A DNA stretch of 64,000 nucleotides from Streptomyces sp. NBC_00525. Its GTDB lineage: Bacteria > Actinomycetota > Actinomycetes > Streptomycetales > Streptomycetaceae. Under the pieces are notes generated by a model. The model was not told where the DNA came from and did not search any database. It saw only the letters and a list, made by a program, of their open reading frames with translations. Made by a program: the position numbers and the translations under genes. Positions 30,108-38,838 of the stretch are shown here, in pieces (positions within the stretch are counted from its first letter, which is position 1; each line of letters opens with the position of its first letter). The DNA is taken from contig NZ_CP107834.1 in the NCBI RefSeq assembly GCF_036346595.1, forward strand, positions 6,386,001 to 6,450,000, read 5' to 3'.

Positions 30108-31438
30108 CAGAGGTCCCTCGCGGTGCGGAAGCCCGAGAAGATCTGCCGCCTCACCGGCAGGTCCCAGTTGCGGAACGTGCCCCGGCAGGCCACCGCGTCC
30201 ACCGCGAACGAACCACCCCGCAGCACCTTGTGCTCCGGGCCGAAGAACACCTCCGAGTACTCGCGGTACGGGAACGGCGCGAACCCCGGATACGGCAGGA
30301 AGTCGCTCGCCGTCCACTCCCACACATCGCCGATCAGCTGCCCGGCACCGCACGGCGCCCGCCCGGCCGGATACGCCCCGGCGGGCGCCGGCCGCAGATG
30401 GCGCTGTCCCAGATTGGCCCGCTCCGGCGTCGGGTCCTCGTCGCCCCACGGATAGCGCCGCGAACGCCCCGAGACGCGGTCGTGGCGGGCCGCCTTCTCC
30501 CACTCCGCCTCCGTCGGCAGCCGCCGCCCCGCCCAGCGCGCGTACGCGTCGGCCTCGTACCAGCTGACGTGCAGCACCGGCTCGTCGTCCGGCACCGGCT
30601 CCGTCACCCCGAACCGGCGGCGCAGCCACTGCCCGCCGTCCCGGTGCCAGAACAGCGGGGCGGTCAGCTCGTGCTCGCGGACCATCGCCCAGCCCTCCGG
30701 CGCCCACCAGCGCCGCTCGCCGTAGCCGCCGTCCTCGATGAACGCCCGGTACGCGCCGCACGTCACCGGGGCCGTGTCGATGCAGAACCCGGGGACGTCC
30801 CTGCGGTGCGCGGGGCGCTCGTTGTCCAGCGCCCATGGCTCCGTCGACGTGCCCATGGTGAACGGGCCGCCGGGCACCAGCACCTCGGACGGCAGCGCCG
30901 GTGCGTCCGCGGCCCCCGGCGGCTCCGGCGCCGCCAGCACCGCAGGGCCCGACCGCAGCTGATGGGTGATGAGCATCGTCTCGTCGTGCTGCTGCTCGTG
31001 CTGCGCGATCATCCCGAACGCGAAACCGGACCTGAGCAGCGCGGACCCGTCACCCAGCGGGGCGGACTCCAGCACGTCCAGCGCCCTGCCGCGCACCTCC
31101 AGGGCGTACGCGCGTGCCTCGCCCGGCGCGAGCAGCGGCAGCGAGGGCCGGGTGGCGCGCGGATGCTCGAACGCGTCGTACAGCCCGTCGATCTCCGGAC
31201 GCATCGCCTCCCGCCCGGCGACCTGGCGCAGCAGCCACAACTCCTCCTGGTTGCCGATGTGCGCCAGGTCCCAGACCAGCGGCGACATCAGCGGCGAGTG
31301 CTGGGCGGTCAGCTCGTGGTCGTCCACACTGTCGGTCAGCAGCGCCGTGCGGTTCCGGGCGGTCAGCAGCGCGGCGAGCGCCCGCCCGCGCAGCGCCTCG
31401 TCGTCCCCGGTGTACGGGGGAGCGGGGGATTCGGTCAT
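30107..31438 (-). CDS. egtB: Ergothioneine sulfoxide synthase
   Basis: A 443-residue non-haem iron enzyme. The N-terminal DinB-like part provides the iron His residues (DLAHIGNQEELW and IAQHEQQHDE, an HxxxH pattern). The C-terminal FGE-sulfatase domain contains VPGGPFTMGT, RRLPTEAEWEKAARHD, VWEWTASDF and RGGSFAV. It joins hercynine to gamma-glutamylcysteine with O2 and makes the C-S bond. Its start overlaps the egtA stop by ATGA. Confidence 0.92.
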   Translation of the reverse strand: MTESPAPPYTGDDEALRGRALAALLTARNRTALLTDSVDDHELTAQHSPLMSPLVWDLAHIGNQEELWLLRQVAGREAMRPEIDGLYDAFEHPRATRPSLPLLAPGEARAYALEVRGRALDVLESAPLGDGSALLRSGFAFGMIAQHEQQHDETMLITHQLRSGPAVLAAPEPPGAADAPALPSEVLVPGGPFTMGTSTEPWALDNERPAHRRDVPGFCIDTAPVTCGAYRAFIEDGGYGERRWWAPEGWAMVREHELTAPLFWHRDGGQWLRRRFGVTEPVPDDEPVLHVSWYEADAYARWAGRRLPTEAEWEKAARHDRVSGRSRRYPWGDEDPTPERANLGQRHLRPAPAGAYPAGRAPCGAGQLIGDVWEWTASDFLPYPGFAPFPYREYSEVFFGPEHKVLRGGSFAVDAVACRGTFRNWDLPVRRQIFSGFRTARDL

Positions 31439-32748
31439 GACAGGGTCCCCTTCGGATGGACCGGGCGGCGCGCCCCGCCCGTGGTGAGCAGGTCCCGCAG
31501 GTCGTCCGCCGGGCACCGGCCCCGGACGACATAGCGGTCGTGGAAGGCGGCGACCGCGTCCCGCACGGCCGGGCCCGCACCCAGCCGGGGCAGCGCCTCC
31601 CGGGCGAGCCGGAAGCAGACGTCCGCCACCCGGCGCAGCTCCGGGTCGGCCAGTCCGTCGCGGGCCGCCGAGGTCCACAGCGGATTGCGCGGGGCGGCGC
31701 CGGTCCCGGCCGTCTCGGCCAGCGGCTTGACGGTCCGGTACACCGTCTCGGCGGCCTCCGGGTCGTCGAACAGGGCGGTCGTGACGGCCAGCGGCACGAT
31801 CCAGCCGTCCTCGCCGGGCTGTGCGTCGATCATGCGCAGTTCCAGATGGCCGCGCGGGCGCACCGGCGGGAACAGCGTGGTCAGGTGGTAGTCGAGGTCG
31901 TCCCGCTCCGCCGGCCGGGGCGATCCGGTCCGCAGCCACTCCCGGAAGGTGAGCCCGTCCGGCACGGCCCACGGCCCCTCGCCCCGTACACACAGCACGG
32001 GCGTGTCCAGGACGTGCGAGGCCCAGGCGTCCCGAGGCGGCAGCAGCCCGTCCGGGGCCAGCGTGCGACGCGGGTCCAGGACGGCCCACAGCGACTGCCG
32101 GGCCGACCGCCAGGGCACCGGCCGGCCCTCCCGGTACGGCGAGTTGGCGAACACCGCCACCAGCACCGCCCCCAGCAGATGGGCCAGCTGCCACCGCCGC
32201 GCGTACCCGAGCGGGCCCGGTTCCGCCTCACCGGCGTCCAGGCAGACCTGCACGGACGCGGTGGTGCACATCATGGCGCGGCCGGCCGGTCCCCACCGGT
32301 CCAGCGCCTGCTCCATGGCCTCGTAGCGGGGTTCGCGCAGGAGCCGGCGCGGCGACTGCCAGGGATCGACGCCCAGACCGGCCGGGACGAGGCCGAGGCC
32401 GTCCAGCGCGGTCCGTACGGCGGCGAGATCGGCGGCGGTGTCCTCGACACACGCCATCAGGGAAGCGGCGGGGCGCGAGCTGAGCTCCAGCTGGCCGCCG
32501 GGTTCGAAGGTGAGCGCCGCGCTCAGGGGCAGCGCCCGGACGGCCGATGCGGCCGCTTCCAGAAGGTGGGGCGGTACGGGACGGTGCGGGTGGTCGCGGT
32601 GGTGCAGGAGCCATTCGAGTTCCACGCCCACCGTGCGCGGCGGCCCCGTCTTGAAGCAGATGCCGCGCAGTAACTCCTCCGCCCCGTCCTCGTCGAGAGG
32701 AGGAGCGAGACCGGGCGGACCATGGCCGCCGGGTGTGTCGGATGACAT
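31435..32748 (-). CDS. egtA: Glutamate-cysteine ligase of the ergothioneine pathway
   Basis: A 437-residue glutamate-cysteine ligase family 2 protein. VGVELEWLLHHRD near the N-terminus, TFEPGGQLELSS (substrate binding) and MMCTTASVQVCLD are typical. It makes gamma-glutamylcysteine for EgtB. It has AGGAGG six bases upstream on its strand and heads the operon egtABCD. No egtE (the PLP lyase that completes the pathway) is adjacent, which is common in Streptomyces, where another lyase serves. Confidence 0.9.
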   Translation of the reverse strand: MSSDTPGGHGPPGLAPPLDEDGAEELLRGICFKTGPPRTVGVELEWLLHHRDHPHRPVPPHLLEAAASAVRALPLSAALTFEPGGQLELSSRPAASLMACVEDTAADLAAVRTALDGLGLVPAGLGVDPWQSPRRLLREPRYEAMEQALDRWGPAGRAMMCTTASVQVCLDAGEAEPGPLGYARRWQLAHLLGAVLVAVFANSPYREGRPVPWRSARQSLWAVLDPRRTLAPDGLLPPRDAWASHVLDTPVLCVRGEGPWAVPDGLTFREWLRTGSPRPAERDDLDYHLTTLFPPVRPRGHLELRMIDAQPGEDGWIVPLAVTTALFDDPEAAETVYRTVKPLAETAGTGAAPRNPLWTSAARDGLADPELRRVADVCFRLAREALPRLGAGPAVRDAVAAFHDRYVVRGRCPADDLRDLLTTGGARRPVHPKGTLS

Positions 32749-32928
32749 GCCGGGCCTCCTAGTGCCGGTGCGTCCGTCCTACCCAAACCGCTGCAAACAG
32801 ATCGCACAAGAGTGCCTTGTGCGCCGGATTTCGGATCGAATCCGATACGACAGGGCGCCGCTGATGCCCCGTATGCACCATAAGGGGGCCGGGCCGCGCG
32901 CGCCGCCCCCGGCACGTCCAAGAAACCG

Positions 32929-33387
32929 TCACCGCCAGCCGTAGCGCTCCCGCAGCCGCCCCACCACCAGGTCGAACCTGCCCCGGTCCAGCGCGCACGC
33001 CTCACGCCGCATCCCGTCCTCGTGCACCCGCAGCACCCGGTCCAGGTCCACCCAGGACGGGCGGCCCGAACTGTCCCAGGGGCCCGCGCCCAGGGCCACC
33101 CACTCCCGGTCCAGATCGTGCTGCTTGCTGGACAGCTGCACCGCCAGCAGCGTGCCCGCCGCCTCCCGCGCGACCACCAGGACCGGACGGTCCTTGCCGC
33201 GCCCGTCGTTCTCCTCGAAGGGAACCCACGTCCAGACGATCTCCCCGGGGTCGGGCGCGCCGTCCCGGTCGGGCGCGTACGAGGTCCGGACCGGGCCCAC
33301 GTCGCGCGGGTCTGCCTCCGACGTGGCCGCGGAACCGATCCGTCCGGGAAGACCGTCCTGGCTGCCGCTGAAGTTCCTGATCGTCAT
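32929..33387 (-). CDS. PemK/MazF-like protein without an antitoxin partner
   Basis: A 152-residue protein with a core of PGEIVWTWVPFEENDGRGKDRPVLVVAR and LLAVQLSSKQHD, which fits the PemK/MazF (CcdB-like barrel) family. In PemK toxins the active Arg follows the GxxRPVLV strand, and here KDRPVLVV has it. The N-terminal 50 residues are an extension absent from small MazF toxins. No antitoxin gene is adjacent on either side, so this is more likely a stand-alone relative than an active toxin. The ATG at 33387 is preferred to a GTG at 33393. Confidence 0.75.
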   Translation of the reverse strand: MTIRNFSGSQDGLPGRIGSAATSEADPRDVGPVRTSYAPDRDGAPDPGEIVWTWVPFEENDGRGKDRPVLVVAREAAGTLLAVQLSSKQHDLDREWVALGAGPWDSSGRPSWVDLDRVLRVHEDGMRREACALDRGRFDLVVGRLRERYGWR

Positions 33388-33463
33388 CGCCACACCCTAG
33401 GGGGTTCTCGCGCACAGCCTGCGCGCCGGGCCGTGGCGCGGGTCTGGGAGACTGCCCGGAGCC

Positions 33464-34486
33464 ATGATTCAGTTACCCCAGCAGCCCTCCGAAGGCCCCG
33501 TCCCGACCAGCGCCGACGTGGCGCGGCTCGCAGGCGTCTCGCGGGCCACCGTGTCCTACGTCCTCAACAACAACACGCAGGTGCGGATCAGTGATCAGAC
33601 CCGCCGCCGGGTACGGGAGGCCGCCGACGAACTCGGCTACGTCCCCCACGCGGCGGCCCGCACCCTGCGCGCGGGCCACTCCCGCATGGTGCTCCTGCCC
33701 ACCGGCCATCTGCCGACCGGGCCGCTGCACCTGCGCTTCCTGCGCGAACTGGAGGCGGGCCTGCGCCGCCTCGACTACACCGTCGTCCAGTACGGCTCGC
33801 TCGGTCTCGGCGCCGACGACGCCGCCCGCGCCTGGGCGGAACTGCGCCCGGCCGCCGTCATCGTGCCCGGCTCCGTCCCGCTCGCCCCGCGCGGCATAGC
33901 CGTCCTCCGGCGCTCCGGAGCCAAGGCGGTCATCACCCTGGGCCCCCAGCCCGTCGAGGGCGCCCACGCGCTGATCATGGACCAGCGCGAGGTCGGCGGC
34001 TGCGCGGTGCGCCATCTGCTGGAACGCGGCAGGCGCCGCATCGGCGTGGTGATGCCCGAGGACCCCGGCACCGCCCTGTTCGCGGCCCCGCGCCTGGCCG
34101 GCGCCCGGGAGGCCGCGCTGAGCGCAGGCGCCACCGTCGAACCGCTGCCGCTTCGGTACGACGAGGAGTCAGCGGCCGCGCTCGCCGCCCGCTGGCCCTC
34201 GCTCGGCCTGGACGCCGTGTTCGCCTACGACGACACGTACGCGATGCTCCTGATGCGGGCGCTCCAGGACGCCGGGATCGACGTGCCGGGCGCGGCGGCC
34301 GTGGTCGGCGCGGACGACTCCATGATCGGCCGGCTGCTCCGGCCGCGGCTCAGCAGCGTACGCATGGAACTGGCGACCGCACAGCCGCTCGCGGACCTGG
34401 TGGACCGCTTCGTACGGCACCCCAGGACCCCGCCCGAACGGCACGACCTGCTGCGCGCCCGCACCGTACGGCGGGAATCCAGCTGA
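33464..34486 (+). CDS. LacI family transcriptional regulator
   Basis: A 340-residue LacI/GalR repressor. The N-terminal helix-turn-helix is TSADVARLAGVSRATVSYVLNNN and the hinge VPHAAARTLRAGHSR; a periplasmic-binding-like ligand domain follows, with LDAVFAYDDTYAMLLMRAL. The ligand is unknown and no sugar operon is adjacent. The gene is divergent from the PemK-like gene with a 76-base spacer. Confidence 0.88.
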   Translation: MIQLPQQPSEGPVPTSADVARLAGVSRATVSYVLNNNTQVRISDQTRRRVREAADELGYVPHAAARTLRAGHSRMVLLPTGHLPTGPLHLRFLRELEAGLRRLDYTVVQYGSLGLGADDAARAWAELRPAAVIVPGSVPLAPRGIAVLRRSGAKAVITLGPQPVEGAHALIMDQREVGGCAVRHLLERGRRRIGVVMPEDPGTALFAAPRLAGAREAALSAGATVEPLPLRYDEESAAALAARWPSLGLDAVFAYDDTYAMLLMRALQDAGIDVPGAAAVVGADDSMIGRLLRPRLSSVRMELATAQPLADLVDRFVRHPRTPPERHDLLRARTVRRESS

Positions 34487-34592
34487 ACGGCCGAACCGGG
34501 CCCGACGACCCGCGCGACGCACGTCCCGCGCCCGGGCCCTGTCCGGTCCCCACCCCGTGCCGGAACCCCGGACAGGACCTAGCGTCATTGCC

Positions 34593-34949
34593 ATGAGCCA
34601 TCCGCAGAGTTACGAAATCCTCATCGTCCCCGCGTTCACCGACGACAAGGCCCCCGCGGCCGGGGGCGGCGACACGGGGGCCAGCGTCAGGGGAGCGGCA
34701 GCGGCCAGGGGCTCCGGTGCGCCGGGCCCCGGCGCCGCCATCCGCTCGGCCGTCGTCACCGCCACGGGTGAGACCGGCGAGACCGGCTACCCCCGGTACG
34801 CGGGCGACGGCATGGTCGCCGACATCGACCCCCGGACACGCGCGGTCGAGGGCCTGCTCGTCGACGGCTCGGAGCTCGACTACGGCCTCGTGGCCCGGCT
34901 CGCCGAACAGGACGCGGACACGGGCGTGGACGCGGGCGCGGGCACCTGA
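34593..34949 (+). CDS. Hypothetical small protein
   Basis: About 118 residues. It begins MSHPQSYEILIVP and has a low-complexity Gly/Ala region at about 25-50. A short beta-rich part follows (SAVVTATGETGETGYPRYAGDGMVADID). It vaguely resembles the DUF6296 type of Streptomyces proteins but I cannot be sure. The ATG at 34593 is chosen as the start, since the upstream extension is low-complexity. A hairpin lies right after the stop. Confidence 0.5.
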   Translation: MSHPQSYEILIVPAFTDDKAPAAGGGDTGASVRGAAAARGSGAPGPGAAIRSAVVTATGETGETGYPRYAGDGMVADIDPRTRAVEGLLVDGSELDYGLVARLAEQDADTGVDAGAGT

Positions 34950-34950
34950 C

Positions 34951-34979
34951 CCGCCCCGCACCACGCGCGGGCGGGGCGG
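34951..34979. terminator. Hairpin between convergent genes
   Basis: A 9-bp perfect stem (34951-34959 with 34971-34979) lies exactly between the stops of the hypothetical gene and thioredoxin. Confidence 0.7.
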
Positions 34980-35363
34980 CTACTGCTGCCCGGCGGCCCC
35001 GCCGTTCTTCTCGGCCTCGATGGACTTGCGGACCTCGTCCATGTCCAGCTTCCGCGCCTGCCCGATGACGTCCTCCAGGGCCGTCGCGGGCAGCGCGCCC
35101 GGCTGCGCGAAGACGGCCACATTGTCCCGGACGATCATCAGCGTCGGAATCGAACGGATGTCGAACGCCGCCGCCAGCTCCTGCTGCGCCTCCGTGTCCA
35201 CCTTGGCGAAAACCAGGTCCGTGTGGCGCTCGGACGCCGCGTCGTAGACGGGTGCGAACTGCCGGCACGGACCGCACCAGGAAGCCCAGAAGTCGATCAG
35301 AACGAAGTCGTTGTCGCTGACGACCTGGTCGAAGTTTTCCTTGGTGAGCTCAACGGTGCTCAT
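34980..35363 (-). CDS. Thioredoxin
   Basis: A 127-residue thioredoxin. The active site is WCGPC with Cys30 and Cys33; the cis-Pro is in SIPTLMIV. The C-terminal tail (about 20 residues beyond the fold) is charged. It reduces protein disulfides in the cytoplasm and could also serve arsenate reductase recycling for the island further right, which is speculation. It is divergent from the flavoprotein disulfide reductase at 35482. Confidence 0.92.
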   Translation of the reverse strand: MSTVELTKENFDQVVSDNDFVLIDFWASWCGPCRQFAPVYDAASERHTDLVFAKVDTEAQQELAAAFDIRSIPTLMIVRDNVAVFAQPGALPATALEDVIGQARKLDMDEVRKSIEAEKNGGAAGQQ

Positions 35364-35481
35364 GCGTTGCTACCTCTTCCTTGCCCGTATGAGACGTGTC
35401 CGGCACAACGGTGCCCGTACGCGTGCTATTCCGCCTCTGCCCATGTGGCCGACGCCCACACCCATGACCAGAATGGGCCGC

Positions 35482-36918
35482 ATGACACATGCACCGGAGC
35501 CTGTCGCGTACGACGTCGTGGTCATCGGAGCCGGACCGGTGGGTGAGAACGTGGCCGACCGGGCCCGCGCCGCCGGGCTGACCACCGCCGTCGTCGAGTC
35601 CGAACTGATCGGCGGCGAGTGTTCCTACTGGGCCTGCATGCCCAGCAAGGCCCTGCTGCGCCCCGTCGTGGCCCGCGCCGACGCCCGCCGCGTCCCCGGC
35701 CTCGACGACGCCGTCCGGGGTCCGCTGGACGCCTCGGCGGTCCTCGCCCACCGGGACGAGTACGCCTCCCACTGGAAGGACGACGGCCAGGTCGCCTGGC
35801 TCGACGGGATCGGCGCCGACATCTTCCGGGGCCGCGGCCGGCTCACCGGGCCCAAGCAGGTCACCGTCACCGCGCCGGACGGCACCGAGCACCGGCTCAC
35901 CGCCCGGCACGCCGTGGCCGTCTGCACCGGCAGCCGCGCCGTGGTGCCCGGCCTGCCCGGCATCGACGACGCCCGCCCCTGGACCAGCCGGGAGGCCACC
36001 AGCGCCAAGGAGGTGCCCGGCCGGCTCGCGATCGTCGGCGGAGGCGTCGTCGGCGTCGAGATGGCCACCGTCTGGGCCGGACTCGGCTCCGAGGTCACCC
36101 TGCTCGTACGCGGCAAGGGGCTGCTGCCCCGGATGGAACCCTTCGCCGGCGAACTGGTCGCCGAGGCGCTCACGGAGGCCGGGGCCGACATCCGTACGGG
36201 CGTCTCCGCCACCGCCGTACGCCGTCCGGCCCCCGACGGGCCGGTCACCGTCGAACTCGACAACGGCGAGAGCGTCGAGGCCGACGAGATCCTCTTCGCC
36301 ACCGGCCGCGCCCCGCGCACCGACGACCTGGGCCTGGAGACGGTGGGCCTGGAACCCGGCTCCTGGCTCACCGTCGACGACACCTGCCGCGTCGAGGGCT
36401 CGGACTGGCTCTACGCCGCAGGCGACGTCAACCACCGCGCGCTGCTGACCCACCAGGGCAAGTACCAGGCGCGCATCACGGGCGACGCGATCGCCGCCCG
36501 CGCCCTGGGCAAGCCCCTGGACACCGCCCGCTGGGGCGCCCACGCGGCCACCGCCGACCACGCCGCCGTCCCCCAGGTCGTCTTCACCGACCCGGAGGCC
36601 GCGTCGGTGGGCCTCTCCCTCGCCGAGGCCGAACAGGCCGGCCACCGCGTCCGCGCCGTCGACTACGACCTGGCCTCGGTGGCCGGTTCGGGCCTGTACG
36701 CGGACGGCTACCGGGGCCGCGCCCGCATGATCGTGGACCTGGACCGGGAGATCCTGCTGGGCGTCACCTTCGTCGGCCCCGGCACCGCGGAACTGCTCCA
36801 CTCGGCGACGATGGCGGTGGCCGGTGAGATCCCGGTCTCCCGCCTGTGGCACGCGGTCCCGTCGTACCCGACGATCAGCGAGGTGTGGCTGAGGCTGCTG
36901 GAGACGTACCGGGGGTAG
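35482..36918 (+). CDS. FAD-dependent pyridine nucleotide-disulfide oxidoreductase
   Basis: A 478-residue flavoprotein. The N-terminal FAD motif is VVVIGAGPVGENVADRAR. The redox disulfide is in GGECSYWACMPSK (C-x4-C), and the NAD(P) motif is AIVGGGVVGVEMATVWAGLG. It belongs to the lipoamide/glutathione/mercuric reductase superfamily. The C-terminal dimerisation domain has FTDPEAASVGLS, and the final HAVPSYPTISEVW carries the His of the catalytic dyad. The true substrate is unknown. The ATG at 35482 is chosen because the FAD strand follows directly. Confidence 0.85.
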   Translation: MTHAPEPVAYDVVVIGAGPVGENVADRARAAGLTTAVVESELIGGECSYWACMPSKALLRPVVARADARRVPGLDDAVRGPLDASAVLAHRDEYASHWKDDGQVAWLDGIGADIFRGRGRLTGPKQVTVTAPDGTEHRLTARHAVAVCTGSRAVVPGLPGIDDARPWTSREATSAKEVPGRLAIVGGGVVGVEMATVWAGLGSEVTLLVRGKGLLPRMEPFAGELVAEALTEAGADIRTGVSATAVRRPAPDGPVTVELDNGESVEADEILFATGRAPRTDDLGLETVGLEPGSWLTVDDTCRVEGSDWLYAAGDVNHRALLTHQGKYQARITGDAIAARALGKPLDTARWGAHAATADHAAVPQVVFTDPEAASVGLSLAEAEQAGHRVRAVDYDLASVAGSGLYADGYRGRARMIVDLDREILLGVTFVGPGTAELLHSATMAVAGEIPVSRLWHAVPSYPTISEVWLRLLETYRG

Positions 36919-36935
36919 GGGCCGCCGCTCCCCAG

Positions 36936-36967
36936 GGACGGCGGACGTGCTTCACGTTCCGCCGTCC
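36936..36967. terminator. Hairpin at the junction of two convergent genes
   Basis: An inverted repeat of about 14 bp with a one-base bulge (36936-36949 with 36953-36967) overlaps the 3' end of the phosphatase-like gene and lies just after the flavoprotein stop. Confidence 0.6.
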
Positions 36968-37530
36968 GGTGCGAGGGGCCGGCCGCAGCGCAGGTTCCAC
37001 CGGCCCGCCCGCCCGCTCAGCTCCGTCAGCGTGAGCGGGGCGACGTCGAGGCGCCAGAACGCCTGCGGCGGCAGCGCGAGCGCGTAAACCACGGCCGCGC
37101 GCACCAGGGACGGCTCGGTGACCGCCAGCACCCGGCCCGCACCGTTCAGCGAGTCGAGCCACGCCCCCGCACGGGCGCACAGGTCGAGCAGCGACTCACC
37201 GCCGTGCGGGGCCGCCACCGGATCGGCCAGCCAGGCGGCGACCGCGTCCGGCTCCCGTGCGCTCACCTCGTCCAGCCGCTCACCTGCCCACCGCCCCAAC
37301 TCCCACTCCCGCAACGCGGGTTCACATACCGCGCGCAGCCCCAACGCCTCCGCCGTCCCGGCGCACCGCCCGGACGGGCCGCACAACACCCGGTCCGCGT
37401 CCGGCACATGGGCCGCCGCGCTCCGGGCCGCACGCAGACCCGACTCGTCCGGCGCGGCGTCGCCGGCGAACCGGGCCTCGCGCAGCGCCGCGTTCATCGC
37501 CGGTGGGACCAGCATCACCCGTACCGTCAT
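36952..37530 (-). CDS. Histidine phosphatase-like protein, catalytic RHG motif lost
   Basis: A 192-residue protein. AAARSAAAHVPDADRVLCGPSGRCAGTAEALGL and ALREWELGRWAGERLDEV fit the phosphoglycerate mutase/histidine phosphatase fold, in which the first strand normally ends RHG. Here the first strand reads MLVPPAMNAAL with no RHG, so the phosphohistidine is missing and the protein is probably inactive as a classic phosphatase. It sits next to a B12 riboswitch and cobalt transporter genes, and CobC-like phosphatases belong to B12 synthesis, but orientation is opposite. The start at 37530 (MTVRVMLV) is preferred. Confidence 0.7.
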   Translation of the reverse strand: MTVRVMLVPPAMNAALREARFAGDAAPDESGLRAARSAAAHVPDADRVLCGPSGRCAGTAEALGLRAVCEPALREWELGRWAGERLDEVSAREPDAVAAWLADPVAAPHGGESLLDLCARAGAWLDSLNGAGRVLAVTEPSLVRAAVVYALALPPQAFWRLDVAPLTLTELSGRAGRWNLRCGRPLAPDGGT

Positions 37531-37624
37531 CCCCGCCCCCCAACTCCCCGAACAGTGGCCGCACGTCAGGGCCCACCATGGCATCCGGGGCACCCGGCCG
37601 ACCGTACGCGCCGTGGCGGCACCC

Positions 37625-37760
37625 GGTGTCCAGGGGGTATGGTCGCGGCGACATGACGAGGGTGTGACGGAAGTCCGGTGAGAATCCGGCACGGTCGCGC
37701 CACTGTGTACCCGCCCTGCTGCGGGGAGTCAGACCCGGCACCTTCGTCTCAGGCACCACG
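37625..37760 (+). ncRNA. Cobalamin riboswitch controlling cbtBA
   Basis: The segment contains the B12-box sequence features in the expected order: GGTGTGACGGAAGTCCGGTG, then GAATCCGGCACGGTCGCGCC, ACTGTG and finally GAGTCAGACC. It lies about 35 bases before the cbtB start. AGGAGG at 37781-37786 is the RBS. Binding of adenosylcobalamin would lower expression of the cobalt importer. The edges are approximate. Confidence 0.9.
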
Positions 37761-37793
37761 AACGGGACGCGTGTTCCCACAGGAGGTTCTGCC

Positions 37794-38009
37794 ATGGCAC
37801 AGAGTGCTGCCCACACCACCGGCGCATCGGCCATCACCCCCGTCTCCGCGAAGACTCTGGCCCCCTGGGCGGTCTTCTTCGGCATCCTCATGCTGGTCCT
37901 GCTCTACTTCGTCGGCGCCGAACAGGGCGCCACCTCGCTCATCTCGGGCACCGGCGTCCACGAGTGGGTCCACGACGGCCGCCACCTTCTCGGCTTCCCC
38001 TGCCACTGA
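37794..38009 (+). CDS. cbtB: Cobalt transporter subunit CbtB
   Basis: A 71-residue single-helix membrane protein (WAVFFGILMLVLLYFVGA) with the conserved C-terminal metal-binding HEWVHDGRHLLGFPCH, a His-rich tail typical of CbtB. It works with CbtA in cobalt uptake for B12 synthesis. Start and RBS are clear. Expression is under the cobalamin riboswitch immediately upstream. Confidence 0.92.
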   Translation: MAQSAAHTTGASAITPVSAKTLAPWAVFFGILMLVLLYFVGAEQGATSLISGTGVHEWVHDGRHLLGFPCH

Positions 38010-38037
38010 CCCACCGGCCGATCCAGGGGAATCCCAC

Positions 38038-38808
38038 ATGAACTCCATATCCGTCAGAGCCCTGCTGGTCCGCGGCATGCTGGCCGGCCTCGTCGCGGGC
38101 GCGCTCGCGATGCTCGTGGCCTACTTCCTCGGCGAGTCCCGCGTGGACGCCGCCATCGCCCTCGAAGAGGCGGCCCACAGCGCCCACGGCCACGACCACG
38201 GCGCGGGCGAGGAACTCGTCAGCCGGGGCGTCCAGTCCACCGCCGGCCTCGCCACCGGCGTCCTCGTGTTCGGCGTGGCCGTGGGCGGCATCGCCGCGCT
38301 CGTCTTCTGCTACGCCCTGGGCCGCGTGGGCCGGTTCGGCCCGCGCGCCACGGCCGCGCTGATCGCGGGCGCCGCGCTGCTCAGCGTGTACGTCGTGCCG
38401 TTCCTGAAGTACCCGGCCAACCCGCCGGCCGTCGGCGACCCCGACACCATCGGCCGGCGCACCGCGCTGTTCTTCCTGATGGTCGCCCTCAGCGTGCTGC
38501 TGGCCGTCGCCGCCGTCATCGTCGGCAAGCGGCTGGCACCCCGCCTGGGCAACTGGAACGCGACGGTGGCCGCAGCGGCCGGCTACGTACTGCTGATCGG
38601 TCTCGCCTACGCGTTCCTGCCGTCGTTCAACGAGGTCGGCACGGACTTCCCGGCCACGCTGCTGTGGCAGTTCCGGCTGGCCACACTCGCCGTGCAGGCC
38701 ACGCTCTGGACCGCGTTCGGCCTGGTCTTCGGCCATCTCACGGAACGGCTGCTGGTGCCGAGGGCGGGTGCGCCCGAGGCCGCCCGGGCGGCAGCCGCCG
38801 TGGGCTGA
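38038..38808 (+). CDS. cbtA: Cobalt transporter subunit CbtA
   Basis: A 256-residue membrane protein with about five to six helices. LLVRGMLAGLVAGALAMLVAYF at the N-terminus and a His cluster (HSAHGHDHG) in the first loop fit CbtA. It begins at the ATG 38038, 28 bases after the cbtB stop, so it is the second gene of the riboswitch-controlled unit. The frame is open further upstream but that part overlaps cbtB. Confidence 0.9.
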   Translation: MNSISVRALLVRGMLAGLVAGALAMLVAYFLGESRVDAAIALEEAAHSAHGHDHGAGEELVSRGVQSTAGLATGVLVFGVAVGGIAALVFCYALGRVGRFGPRATAALIAGAALLSVYVVPFLKYPANPPAVGDPDTIGRRTALFFLMVALSVLLAVAAVIVGKRLAPRLGNWNATVAAAAGYVLLIGLAYAFLPSFNEVGTDFPATLLWQFRLATLAVQATLWTAFGLVFGHLTERLLVPRAGAPEAARAAAAVG

Positions 38809-38838
38809 CAGCCGTACGTACGCAGGCCCGCCGGGCGG

